A DNA stretch of 64,000 nt from Fomitopsis serialis (lineage: Eukaryota; Basidiomycota; Agaricomycetes; Polyporales; Fomitopsidaceae): the NCBI RefSeq assembly GCF_022376445.1, contig NW_025955140.1:1-64000 (forward strand), given 5' to 3'. The position numbers and the translations under genes are program-made. Positions 44,717-56,596 of the stretch are shown here, piece after piece (the stretch's first letter is position 1; each line of letters begins with the position of its first letter). The notes beneath the pieces were generated by a model. It saw only the letters and a program-made list of their open reading frames with translations. It was not told where the DNA came from and searched no databases.

Positions 44717-45150
44717 CTACTGTCCATGAGCCTTTAGCGCGTCGTGACGGCAGTCCTCCGCGAGCTCACCCTCACACTGGCACTCGTAGGCCTTCTTGGG
44801 GTTGTTGGGCGCATCCCTCGTTGTGCTCGCGTGCAGTGGGCTCCCATTTGTCATACTGATGTGCGGCGGTGTGGCCCGAGACGTCCCGCAAAGGTCGACG
44901 CAGAGTAGTCAGGCGTGCTGCGCGGCGAGAGGGCATCGGATCGTCTCGGATCCAGACTCGCGCGGGTGAGATCGTTCCCGTGTGAGCTCGCGCATTGGTG
45001 GTTGCCGGTGAGCGTGAGGCGGAAGAGCCCATCCTCGAGGATGGTGTAGCGCGGATTCCTGCGTGTGGCTTCGGACTTGCACAGGCTCATGCAGGCCTCG
45101 GGGAGAGGGAGGCGGACGAGAGAGAGGAGAAAGGCGAGGGCGGGGGTCAT
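44717..45150 (-). CDS. possible small secreted Cys-containing protein inside the element
   Basis: From 45150 the frame begins MTPALAFLLSLVRLPLPEA, a signal-peptide-like start, then CMSLCKSEATRRNPRY and 'LEDGLFRLTLTGNHQCASSH'. A second protein-like stretch, NNPKKAYECQCEGELAEDC, ends at 44717 in another frame. No GT-AG intron clearly joins them. Either half could be real; the whole may be a decayed cargo gene. Confidence 0.25.
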
Positions 45151-46689
45151 CCACGGCTGTCATCCGGGTGTAATGGATATGACGCGCGAGAGGGTCAGTG
45201 TGTAACGCGTCACGTTCATTGAGAGGGACAACAAGTAAGAGGGATGACAGTGGGCGAGCAGGACAAGCCTGGACAACAGGCGAGTCGAGTGGCGGGCGCG
45301 TGAAAATGCGGGAGCGGATGGGCGAGCTAGCGAGCGAGTGAGAGCGGGTGACCGTGTCCGCGAGCGAGAAAGCTGGCAGGCAAGCCAGTGAGGGGATGCC
45401 GTGGCCTGTCCGTTCTCGATGGGCCTATGCGCGTCGGACTGGGGCATGCCGGCCTGTTGCTCGGCGGGCCCTTGCACGTCGCGCTGGGTGCCTGCCAGTG
45501 GTGGATGGTTGCTTGTCGCGGTCCTGCTCGTTGAGATGGGTAATGCACGTCGCCGACTTGTAGATGTGTGCGGCGTGCCAATGCATGTGAGGCGTCGAAT
45601 CCATATGCGGCGAGCCCTTGCTGGCAGGTCCGTGCGCGACGTGTTGAAACTTGAGGCTCAATCAGTGCATACGTACCGGGCTCGGACTAGAGTTGTGAAG
45701 CGCGCTGCGCAGCGAGGGCTGCTGCGCTTACGCTTGTCGCGCGCGCACTCGCGGTAACAGTCTTCGTCGGGCCCCCGGGCCCGGTCTGGGCGAGCCTTTG
45801 TTTATAGGCGTCGTCTGCGGGTCGAGGTGACAAGTGCCGGTGCACTCACCTAGGCTGCTGATCCCGCTGGCCACAACCTCCTTCCCGCCTGGCACGTTGT
45901 TTCATCACGAGTCTCCAGCGATGTTCTTTGCACATCGCTGGAACTCGTCGAGACTCGGGGCCGGCGCGGCGCAAGCTGACAGCGCGCGGCAGGTCGATTC
46001 GTGCCACGTCTCTTGCGAACGGGCCTGCTTGCCGCGAAGCCACCGGTAAGGAGATGCGTATTGGACGTCGTCATAGCACTGACGCAGAGTTCCATGATAC
46101 TGAACGCAAAACTGCCAGTGATCTATGCGCGCAGATGCAGATTAGGAGGATCGCTCGCGAGCGTAGATCATGTGCGCACCGTCGCCAGGTTGGAGAGCTC
46201 GTGCTTGAAGGGGGGTACATAGCCAAACTCTGTGAGCAGCCTGTCGTCAGCGTCGAGGCTCCCATCGCGGAACCGAGAGCTTGTTGCGGACCTCGCGTCT
46301 ACGTCGACGTGTCATTGTGCGTGAGGCCCTCCTTCGTTCCGGGAAAACAGACATGGTCGTATGGAAGAAAGCTGGAGCAGGGTGAAGCCCGCAGGTGGGT
46401 CCACGCGCACTGGGGATGTGGAGAGACTAGAGGAGGGGACTGACAGTGAAGACCAAGTGAAGGACACCGGGACTGTGAGACTCCAAGTCCGGCGAGCGCG
46501 CGTGACGTGTCGTGGCTGAGGCGCTTAGCACTTGTCGCGAGTTGCAACTTGCCTCTTCCACGACGTCGACTCAACTTCAAGCTTCAAGGCTGCGCGGTAG
46601 CATCCAAGCACCCGCAAATTGCGACGGAGAGCGAGGGCAACAGGGAGCCGGGGGAGGAGGGCCATCGAAGGGATAGTACAGGTGAGTGC

Positions 46690-48070
46690 GATGCCGCCTA
46701 CTTGCGCATGCGTGCACCCGCTCGACCCGCCCGCCTGTTCGTCTGCCCACCCGGTCCCTTAGCTAGGCCTCGCCCTCTTGCTAGCCTACTTTGTCTACCT
46801 GTGTTCTTGCTGCCCTAGCTCGCCGCCCAGCCGCTCTCGCATTTTTGCTGGCTGGCCCGCCCTCTCGCTCTTCCCCGTTCTTGCTTGCTCACCCCTACAC
46901 TCTTGGTCCCTCACGCGCCTGTCCGCTTGCCCGCCCACCTTATTGCGCTCTCTCGTTCCGCCTAGGCTCGACCAGCTCGCTCGCCCACTCCTCCGGTGCT
47001 CCCAAAATGTGCCGTCCGTCCGAATACCCCCCACCACCCGAAACGCCAACCGCTCTCAAATGGCCCGCACATCACCACACTCGCCACGCCGCGCTGCCCG
47101 TCGTCTTCCACCCCACCCCCTGCCTTGCTCGCCCTCGGCCTTCTGTCTTCGCCGCTGCTACCGTGTCCCTCGTCCCCGCGCGTGCCGCGAGACGCCCACT
47201 GCCCGAAACGGTCCCACCGCCGTGCTCGCGTCGCCTACCGCGCCCGCAGCCCTGCCCTTCGCCCCCGTCACCTCGCGCCCTCGCCGATGTTACCGTGCCC
47301 CGCTCGCCCTCGCCCTCGCCGTAGCCCTGCCTGTGCCGCGAGACGCCCACTGCCCGAAACGGTTCCCGTCACCCGCCACCCGCCACCCGCACTGGCAGCT
47401 GCCCGACACCTACGTCGCCCGTCTATCACCAAGATTCGCCTGGGGGTCTAGTATAGTCTGCGGCTGAGAGCCACGGTGAGTCAACGTGTTTTCGTGCGTG
47501 TTGGATGCCGTCACCTCGCGTCCCCTACGTCCCCTAGCGCGCCCGCCACACGTCGCCCCGCAAACCATGTCATCCTCCTGTCGTCCCCGCCACCTCGCCA
47601 CCTCGCGCCGCTGAATCCTGCCATCCCCGCTGCCTTGCGCCACCCTGCCCGCTCGCCCTCGCCTTCCGTCTTCGCCCTGCCACCGTCCCTCCGAGTCGCT
47701 CCACCATCCCGCCGCCCGCCGCCCTGCCCTTCGATTATTGCTCGTCAGGACATGCCACCGCGCGCGGCCATCGTCAGTCCCGTCCGTCTCCGTATGCGCC
47801 CTCACGCGCACGCTACGCCTGTCCCCGTCGCGCGCCAGCTGCCCAACGTGCCCTTGCCCGTGCCCTCGCCATTCTTCTGCAGGTTCCTGAGCTCGCTCCA
47901 GAACCCCACAACGAGCGCAATCTCCCGCCCAAGCCCCGCACCTGCAAACAGGTCTGCCGCCTCGAGCGTCGCATGCACCCCCGCAGCGACAACCTGCTCA
48001 TCTTCCTGCCTTCCTGCCCGCCTCGCCTTCCTGCTTGCTTACCCTACCTCTCTCCTACTCGCTCACTAGC
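46690..48070 (-). repeat. C-rich strand-asymmetric minisatellite
   Basis: The + strand is dominated by CGCCCTCGCC, CTGCCCGCC and GCTCGCT words. It looks like the complement of the G-rich tract at 1480-2325, and 45180-45420 has the G-rich orientation. Arg/Pro/Ser-rich open frames here are compositional. Confidence 0.5.
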
Positions 48071-48476
48071 CTGTCCATGTGTTCGCTCGCTTGTGCAGTT
48101 GACGGCGCATTCAGAGCGTGACATGAACCCCCACTGGTTGCTGCTCATGCCGCGAACGAGCACTCGAGAACGGTGCGCAGACAATATGGAACAGCACAGG
48201 GGTACGGGCAAGGATGCTTGCGAGGTAGCTGAGGCTCCGCTTACTCACTGACTCGTACTCTCATATTCGTGTACTGGTAGAATGTACAGCATTGCTTCTA
48301 ATAGAAGATGTTAAAAACAACTGTTGAATGTGCGACTAGTACTACTCAATAAGTTGAAATGAAAGGTTGATTTTTGCTTCTGTCTGATACTCACTGTGCA
48401 TCTGAAGTAACCTGAGTAACCTGAGATATCTGGCGTTCTGAGGTTGTCTGAGGCTACCCTATCAGCCCGTCAGATG

Positions 48477-48676
48477 TTCAGGAAGTGCCGGTTTTGCTGA
48501 TGCCTGAAGGCCTATCGGGGCCATACCACGAGATGGAGGATGGACAGGTGAAGGAGCACGGGCTGTTGGTGACTATTGAGCAGGGGGTGAAGGTGGCGGA
48601 TATGCTGAAGGCGGTGAAGGGCGCGTTTGTGGAGGAGGGCACGGTGCATGTGCACGTCCGAGTCCCTGCTGTTTGA
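48477..48676 (+). pseudogene. 3' fragment of an unknown gene at the other edge of the element
   Basis: The open frame reads VPVLLMPEGLSGPYHEMEDG then 'QVKEHGLLVTIEQGVKVADM' and 'VEEGTVHVHVRVPAV' before a stop. It could be the 3' continuation of 44141-44414 after the element inserted. This is an inference from position only. Confidence 0.35.
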
Positions 48677-51289
48677 AGAGTTGATGGTACACCGAATCAA
48701 TACTCTGGGAACCCGATTTTCGAGTGCTGACATGTGCCTCGCTATTCTACAGATATTCAGTATCTTCAGTGCAATGACACCTCACCTAGCAGCTCTCTCT
48801 TCATCCTGACAGTGACGGCGAATGGACCTGCACTCATGGTTCGAGCGGAGGGCATGTAGGTTGTGCTTGGCAATGGAATAGAAGGTGAGCTCGTTAGTGT
48901 ATGCGTATCCGAGGATCTCAGTCCGTCTTTCATGTCACTTTCGCTGCCATCCTCCATCAATCCGGCGATGTACACAAGACACGAACTTGAGTGTATGCTC
49001 CGGTGCAGGCTGCCGTATTCCCTCTTCTCCCTCTCGATGCATCCCTCCACCTTTTGATAATTGACTACTCTCACTTCTCGCGCACCTGATGTTCTCCATA
49101 CATAATTTGTCATAGCTACTACTCTACTCTATGTGTTGTACACCACGAACATTTGCCCATGCATTTTTTGTCTCGCCTCCTCCTCTCCAACCGTTCGTCC
49201 TCCTGTTACCTGTAGTAGGTACCGGTACTCGTCATGAGCGCCTTGGAATACAGCGAGCACAGGAAGACATTCCTTACATAGTCGCAAGGTACACGACCGG
49301 CGCCCGCGCCGGCGCCACTCGCGTATGATCATGCAATGTCTGAATGCAAACTGAGCTCAACATGCGATAGCATAGCTAAAATATATACATGCATGCGTTA
49401 GATGTACAGCTACCCTAGCGTATCTTCGGAGGCCCAGATATCGCAGTCTTATAACCTGTCAAAAAGTGTATCGTCACCACTTGCCTCTTTAGGAAAGTGC
49501 GAACGCTATACTTTTTGACAGGTATAAGACTATGATTGGGTCTCTAAGGTAGCTGTACATCGAGTCGGCCTTATATAAGTACATAAAAGAGACGATGTTT
49601 TCGGGTCACGGGAGTTATTAGCAAAGATAACGTGCTCGTCTACTAACAAAGTATAGGATGCAACAAATAAGGAAATTGGTCAAATCAGGAAACCGTGGCT
49701 ATGACGGTCGTTATCACGGAAAAATACTTACATTCAGGACTTAGTTATCGTGTAAGACTTACTACTTAGTTGACACGTGATCCGCACACCTTAGACATAG
49801 TTTCGCTTCGTTTCGTACACTTGGTCTCTACGATCTCCGATAACTCTGGCCATGTCAGCACTGTATATTGATTGCGGCGAGGCAAAGATCGGTGGTATGC
49901 ACCATCCTAGAACACCTGATTTCGCTTCGGTGGCTGGTCAATTGCCCAATGCGGAATCATTAGCCATTTATGGCAACTCTGTCTTCGCCCGGTGCTGTTC
50001 ATTGCACGGCATGGATAGCACGAATGCGGAAGCCTGCTTATGATTCTACAGAAGCGGATCGTGAAACTCCTCTCAAAAATCATTATCGACGAGATGTATG
50101 GCCTGAGATGCTTCAGTAGAAAATTCAGACTCCGGGGAGAGCCAATACTACTAGTCCCCGTGGTTCTCATGAATTCGAAAGACAAAAATATTGTAACTCA
50201 TATGACAGAAGTGTATGAAATGAATGAAGGAACACTGTGCGTCACAGAGAATAACGGGGAAACCGTCTGGAGCAGTGGCCTCGGCAAGTGCGAAGTTCAT
50301 CCCGATTTGGCAAGGCCGCCTCGGTCTCGCCTCGGGCACGTCGGCCGGGCGCCTATTCCACTAAGTCTAAGTCACGCGAAAGTAAGACTTGCCCGTAAGT
50401 ATTTTTCCACGAAACCGTCACTCATACGTGGCTGTCCCCGAACCGGGCCGCTACAGAACTCAAGTTACTCAATATGGCTGATTTGTGGCGTATGCGCTCA
50501 GGCGCTTGTGCCACTTGTCACCTACTTCACTCATCTTCGGCCTTCTTTGTAGCTACGGGACTGACTAGGCAGCATTAGAGTTAAGCTAGGACGTCAAATT
50601 GTGGTCGTACGTTTCGCTCACTGTTCTGGTCGCTGATTCAATGGGTTCGCAGTTGGTAATTCTGCTACTGCGCGCGCCTGGAGTCTCCGATCCGGCTCGA
50701 GTCTCGAGTCTCGAGAGGGCCGTTCATCAAGCTCAAGTCATCCATCGTCTTTCTCAGGCCTGTCAGGGTCAACATCACTGAACAAAGTTCAGCAGCATCC
50801 AGCAAACGCTGTCTCGCTGTCGATGGGCTCTCTGCTCTCGGCTGGCCGGCACGGCGGCCATATGCTGGAGGACACGCGGAGCTAGGCTACAGATGATCAA
50901 GTCTGATTCAGCTCATCGTCACCGTCGATGTGCGTAACAGCGCCTCCTATGACGGGATGGCTAACAACCTACCCCACCGGGGTCCCATGCTCCGGCCAGA
51001 ATTCCCCGCTTGCGGCCAAAGGGCAGCGTTAGCCCTGCCCAGCGCACCGGCGTCGGAGGGACTACGTTGACAGGGGACCGTGCGGGCGGGGCGCGCTGAG
51101 CTGCGTACAGTAGGGTTCGGTCTCCGCGTGTGTTCACAGCGGACGCGCGGGAGCGCAAGTGCGAGCTGGGCGGTACGCTACGCTGGCTAGCCTGCTCTGG
51201 CTGACGTCCGAGTCCCACATGCTGAGCATGGCTCCGCGCTTCCCATTATAGATGGCACATGAACATCTACGGGCCCGCCGATGGGTCGC
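48677..51289. other. gene-poor region
   Basis: Contains the foldback at 49401-49561. A 170-codon frame at 50040-50552 shows no known motif and no intron or start support, so it is not annotated as a gene. Base composition is AT-richer than in the flanking genes. Confidence 0.4.
49401..49561. repeat. long imperfect foldback (hairpin)
   Basis: The left arm (49401-49472) starts GATGTACAGCTACCCTAG and ends AACCTGTCAAAAAGTGTAT. The right arm (49504-49561) is its reverse complement apart from a 12 nt insertion and a few mismatches. The loop is about 31 nt. It could be a small MITE or the source of a hairpin RNA. Confidence 0.7.
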
Positions 51290-51296
51290 TATAAAA
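51290..51296 (+). promoter_or_regulatory. TATA box of the first peptide-precursor gene
   Basis: TATAAAA, followed at once by CCTGCCCCGC, 97 bp before the start codon. The second precursor gene has the same arrangement. Confidence 0.6.
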
Positions 51297-51392
51297 CCTG
51301 CCCCGCGTGTGCGGTAGACCCGGTCCCCTCTCCGAGCCCGCTATACGACGCCCCGTTCACGTCCACGCATCGCGCACTGTGCAGCGACCGCT

Positions 51393-51608
51393 ATGAAGGG
51401 CCCGTCGTTCCTCCTCGTCCTGGTCGTCCTGGTGGGCGCACTCCTGATGGCCGCGGCCCGGCCGATCCCTGTGGAGGGTGTGCGGCAGAAGAAGGCGTTG
51501 AGGCAGTTCCAGATGAAGCGCGGGCAGCCCGGCGGCGCCATCCGACGTCTGTACGCTAGAGCTTCGCCTTCGCCATCTCCGCGACCTTCTCCGTCACCGT
51601 CTAGGTGA
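51393..51608 (+). CDS. secreted peptide precursor, short paralogue
   Basis: 71 aa. A strong signal peptide (FLLVLVVLVGALLMAAA) is followed by RPIPVEGVRQ, KKALRQFQMKRGQPGG, AIRR and a Ser-Pro-Arg tail. The core KALRQFQMKRGQP corresponds to SLKQFEMKRRDGSTP of the larger precursor at 53189, and signal peptide and promoter are also alike, so the two are paralogues. It has KR and RR sites but no repeated unit. The last codons CCGTCTAG are followed by GTGAGC, so the TAG might instead be the edge of an intron, as in the paralogue. Function is unknown. Confidence 0.65.
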   Translation: MKGPSFLLVLVVLVGALLMAAARPIPVEGVRQKKALRQFQMKRGQPGGAIRRLYARASPSPSPRPSPSPSR

Positions 51609-53049
51609 GCTTAATACCCGATCGTGGCACAAATGACATTCAGTTGATGTCCGTGGCAAATGACAGAAAGTATGTGGCTCCAGCCATCCGCACGGAAGCA
51701 CCGCGCGCAGCCAATCCTGACCTGCTTGGAGTCTGGTAAAAGCCCCGTGTCGTTTATCGGGAAGCTGTGGTACTCATTTCTGCGACAGGTCCTAGACAGG
51801 CGGGCTACTATCTCCCCTTCCGAATAACGTCAACCCCCTGGACTATCCTCTTTACGATCGCGAAGAGTTGTCTGCGCGTAGCGGGTGCTTTTCATGACCG
51901 GACCCTTTCACGAACTCTCGAACCAGTGTAGCCACCACGTTCTGCTTATGCCTCGATAACGCGACCAAACCGGCCCTCGATGACAGCCATGCTCCGTGTA
52001 CTACCAGAGTTTATAGTACCCGACGACTCGGATACTATGACGGACGTTTTCTCGTACACCGTAATGCCTACCTTGTAGCACCAATGGACTTATCCGTGTC
52101 TCCAAACCTGCTACAAGTCAACGGGGTATGCAGGGGCCCGACATGATCGTGTCCTCCTCGGCGGTGGTGAGTCGCTCTCACCATTACATCGCCGTCCATA
52201 GTACGGCCTCATTCGCCCGATCAACAGTACCGATCGCACAGGATTGTCATTGCCCAGAGGCTAGACTAGGCTAGGCCAAACGCGGGGTCAGGGGCTCTCT
52301 ATTAGGCATTCGCTCTACATTGGTTAACGCGGTTCAGCATGTCAAATTCTGCGGATGACCCGCGGGCGTCTCCCTGGCCTCATCATATCGCCCACATCCA
52401 CCCACTCGGGCAGCACTCGGGCCTCCCAAACCGCACCTGCAGTCAGGCCTCTCGCAATCACCCTCAGGGTTGTGCGTCGTGGGCGGGCGCGCTGTACTAG
52501 CTTGCGATAAGTACTAGTGGAAACCCATACATTCGGGAATCGGCACGCCTCCCAAGCGCACGTATGTCGAGCGCGACAACTGTAACTCGGATGCGAAACG
52601 TATATGCGGGGAATGCACTCCGTCTTAGGTTCATCCAGTCCACCGTGCAGTGTCCTCTTTCTTGGCCAGTGCCCCGAAATCGAGCTTGACAGACAGGGGC
52701 GCACAACGCCCCCGCGCGGTCGGCAGAGCCACTGTATGATGTCTGCATCGATGCCGAGCTACAGCATGCTGCGCGGGAGGGCCGATTACACGGCCTTGAG
52801 CTGGGCGGAACGGTAGCCGTCGCCTGGAGCAGCACCAGCGCCCTCATCTGCATCGGCCAACAATCTGTATTCCAAGCCTGGCGCCACTTCTTGGCGTCCC
52901 CGGTGCGTCATGGCCGCTGCGTCTTCTCTTCGGGGGTCTTATCGCCCGGCGCGCACGGGCCACGTTTGTCTTTTTTTTCTGCGGTGGCTGGGGCGCAGTG
53001 CCCCGAACAGACTGCCGCGCGCCCCGGTGGCTGCCAACCGAGCGATCGA
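51609..53049. other. intergenic between the two peptide-precursor genes
   Basis: No recognised gene. Minus-strand frames at 52342-52853 (for example TAGAVWEARVLPEWVDVGD) look weakly protein-like but have no start, intron or family support. Confidence 0.35.
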
Positions 53050-53056
53050 TATATAA
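53050..53056 (+). promoter_or_regulatory. TATA box of the repeat-peptide gene
   Basis: TATATAA, followed by TCTGCCCCGCCCCG, 133 bp before the start codon. The TATA plus CTGCCCCG pair is shared with the paralogue's promoter at 51290. Confidence 0.6.
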
Positions 53057-53188
53057 TCTGCCCCGCCCCGCTCGCCCTTCCTTCACGGAACAACGTGTCC
53101 CCCGTTCGCCCGTCACTGTCGCCCGTTCCCCAAGTCTGCCCCCTCAGACTGAACGTCCGCCGACCAACGACCGCCCTCAACCGAGAAG

Positions 53189-53592
53189 ATGCAGACTCGC
53201 CTGTTGTTCGTCCTCCTCGCGCTCTTCTGCGCGCTCCTCATCGACGTCGCCGGCGCTACCCCCGTGCGCGTCGTCAATGAACGCCAGGCCGCGAAACGCT
53301 CCCTCAAGCAGTTCGAGATGAAGCGTCGCGACGGCTCGACCCCGGCCAGGTTCGCGAAGCGTGGCGAGCCCTCCGGCGTGTGGAAGCGTGGCGAGCCGTC
53401 GCAGGTTGCGAAGCGTGGAGAGCCCTCTGCGGTGTGGAAGCGGGGTGAACCCTCTGCTGTTTGGAAGCGCGGAGAGCCCTCTGCTGCTTGGAAGCGTAGC
53501 CCGTGAGTATCGCAGTCTTTGCACGAAAGTCCCGCGGGGTAACTGATGCGAATTGTGGATATAGGTCGTTCGCTGCTCCTACCCCGGCGTAA
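53189..53592 (+). CDS. secreted precursor with five Kex2-flanked GEPSxxW repeats
   Basis: Exons 53189-53502 and 53565-53592 (GT-AG intron 62 nt) give 113 aa. Residues 1-23 form a signal peptide. KR pairs lie at 36-37, 45-46, 57-58, 66-67, 75-76, 84-85, 93-94 and 102-103. Between them are five 7-residue units: GEPSGVW, GEPSQVA, GEPSAVW, GEPSAVW, GEPSAAW. The tail is SPSFAAPTPA. Signal peptide, Lys-Arg spacers and short repeats are the layout of Kex2-processed repeat proteins, a class that includes yeast alpha-factor and the precursors of some fungal RiPPs. The mature product would be a family of Trp-ending heptapeptides after Kex1-type trimming. No DUF3328-like or other tailoring enzyme was recognised in the window, so modification is unknown. 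Confidence 0.85.
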
Positions 53593-54214
53593 ACCCTCCA
53601 TGTCGCAGTTCCTACCATCTAACGACGATATCTTTTTGGCTTGCATTCAATGGTGAGTAGTACGCGTCTGGAAACACAGAACCATTGCTCACTTGCACCG
53701 GCTTTCCTTGCCATCGCCCTCAGCTTTCTGCCCGCTTCGGCGAATGATCAATGATGCTGCAATATCGCTACGCCATAGACTTTTAGACCCTATCATAGAC
53801 TCTAGACCCTTACCACCCGTCCCATCCGCTGCTCGGCTTCGACCTATAATCCGTAGTCTGTTCCCTTACGCGAGTAGGACGTTCAGCCTCGGTTCCGAGC
53901 TGGTATAGTTCTCACGACGAACCTTTTGGCTACTTTACTGTATCCGAGGAATGTTCTGGCATCGCGTCGCTTCCATGCTTGTTCCGTTGTGGGACCGATG
54001 TACGACAACTTACATGACCTCAGCCTATTCGGACACTTTGCTTATCGAAATGGACCATAATGTTTACGACATTGCGCTCTGCGAACCTTGTGGGCTGCTG
54101 CTTAAAGTTGGAGCCCTCGAATTCCGAGTGCATTCGTCTGAATGCATGGTATGATCCGCATTGGTAGGTTACAGTTATGGGGGCGACGCCGCAAGATCAA
54201 GAGGCTGGGATAGA
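53593..54214. other. intergenic, nothing recognised
   Basis: Between the convergent repeat-peptide and EMC4 genes. No repeat or coding signal. Confidence 0.4.
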
Positions 54215-54960
54215 TCACATCAGGACGATTTCTGGGGGCTGTAGTCACATCATGTCAACGGGCTAACGGTCTCGAGATGAGAAGACAACATACCTGTCCT
54301 CTCGTCTCAAACGCGAGCCAGTCTCCGGTGCCCGTGGGAAGGAGGCCCATTGAACGGCATTTCCACAGCCCCAGTGCCAGCGTCAGGATGCTGCACAGGA
54401 CATACACGACCTTCTGGAGCGCGAGCGTCGAGAACGCCTTTGGGGGCGCTGAGCTCGGCGCGAAGGGGGCAAACGCTACGGACCCTCGTTAATCCTGGCA
54501 TAAGGCGAACGAGAACGGTAACGAGGAACGTACCCGTGTTCATGGTGGCGATGTTCTTGAAGGGGCTGCTGAGGAGCATGAAGACGATGCCCATGCTGAA
54601 GATCTGCACGCCGCCGCCGGACATGTAGAGCATGAACGCCTGCATGGGCAGCGACTTCGCTGGGGCGATGGCGAAGTCCCATGCGCGTTTCGTCTTCAGG
54701 CTTTCATACGACTGCTTCGACGCGGCTTGCGAAGATTTGGGTTGCGACTTGTGCTGTTCGTACGAACCCCGCTCTATGAGTACGTGTAGGACCGCGTAGG
54801 ATTGGTTACGCACCGATGCATGCAGCACACTGAAGCTTGGTGGCGGCGGCAGGTTCTTCCACCTGCGTTACTCTGCATGAGTACTCGCTACGCTCGCACT
54901 CAGCTTGGCTGAATTCTGCACTGACTTGGACGGGTCCATCACGGTTGTCGTGTTCGCCAT
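54215..54960 (-). CDS. emc4: ER membrane protein complex subunit 4
   Basis: Exons 54926-54960, 54814-54862, 54534-54771, 54294-54475 and 54215-54238 give 175 aa; GT-AG introns of 63, 42, 58 and 55 nt. Motifs: WKNLPPPPSF, 'SYESLKTKRAWDFAIAPAKS', 'LPMQAFMLYMSGGGVQIFSM', SSPFKNIATMNTAFAPF, 'LALQKVVYVLCSILTLALGL', GTGDWLAFETRG. This is EMC4/TMEM85, a two-helix subunit of the ER insertase complex. Length and motif order agree with the family. The 42 nt intron 2 is very short and was placed by frame. Confidence 0.9.
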
Positions 54961-55769
54961 GGCGGTCGTAGGTTACGGTATCGCAGCGACTCCTGTCTTG
55001 CTCAACTGAATCAGTCTCAGCCCCTGCTGTTCGTAGCACAGCGCTCTTGTTCGAGGCCACAATGCTGTGAGCGCAGTTGCCAGTAAGGCACAGTATGGGT
55101 GGCACTCGTCCTGGGCGGGGTAGCACGCTTTCCCAAGACAGCCCGATAACCCCCCGATAACCCGGCGCGGGGTGTGATAAGTGGGGGATAAGGTCCATAA
55201 GCGGACGGTTAATCCCGGAAAAGGAATACAGCGAGGCCGTTCAGGGCAGGCGTTGTGTGCGGGCAGTGAAGCGATGGGCTGGTTGTTGTCAGGACTCCGC
55301 AAGGCAGCCTGGCCATCACTTTCGCCCGTCCTGCTCGTCGTCGGCCGCCGTCGTCCAAGCGCAGTCTCCAGTCCTCCTTACTCGCTTTTCAACAGGTGCG
55401 TCCGCCCTCGCGGCCGTCTTTCCCCCGCACGAGTAACTCCCCGCACAGGTTGGTCTGAGACCGCGCCCTGGTTCGTTTCGCAGATAGAATATCCTCGACG
55501 GGCTATCCTTGATTCTTGAAGGCTTCCGCTTCGCCGCTCAGCAGCACCCGCGCTGCGTACAGCAAGGTGAGCTGATGTTCATTTCGTAGTCTGCCACGCG
55601 ACCGCACGCAGAGAAACTCCTATGCATGACAACGCGTTCCGAGTCCAAACACGCAACCCCTGGGAACCGCGCTCGGCCGATTTGGAACTGGTCTGGACCG
55701 CTGCGAGATGCTGACCACGGGTTCCGTCTGTAGAACAACCTCGTACAGCGATAGATACCTAGGAGAGAT
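54961..55769. other. intergenic between divergent EMC4 and CDC42
   Basis: Probable shared promoter region. Nothing else recognised. Confidence 0.4.

Positions 55770-56596
<827 letters not shown>

Larger units (their letters stand above)
44415..48476. mobile_element. ~4 kb DNA-transposon-like element with TCAGA-rich termini
   Basis: The ends are imperfect inverted repeats (left ATCTGTCTGACGGCGCCATC, right reverse complement ATCTGACGGGCTGATAGGG). Each end is followed inward by about ten TCAGA/CTGAG subterminal words (44450-44590 and 48385-48470). The interior carries strand-asymmetric minisatellites and a possible small ORF but no recognisable transposase. Subterminal repeats of this kind occur in hAT-like and some other DNA transposons; the superfamily is unassigned. 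No clear target-site duplication was found. Confidence 0.5.

Noticed and set aside
46778..48069. Long Arg/Pro/Ser-rich open frames on the + strand
   Set aside because: Composition-driven frames in the C-rich minisatellite, with overlapping alternatives in all frames.
50040..50552. 170-codon + strand frame in the gene-poor region
   Set aside because: No recognisable family or signal, AT-rich surroundings, and no support beyond openness.
53113..53646. Minus-strand frames with repeated SPRFxTAEG-type units
   Set aside because: Mirror of the KR-GEPSxxW repeats on the + strand; no signal peptide or processing logic on the minus strand.
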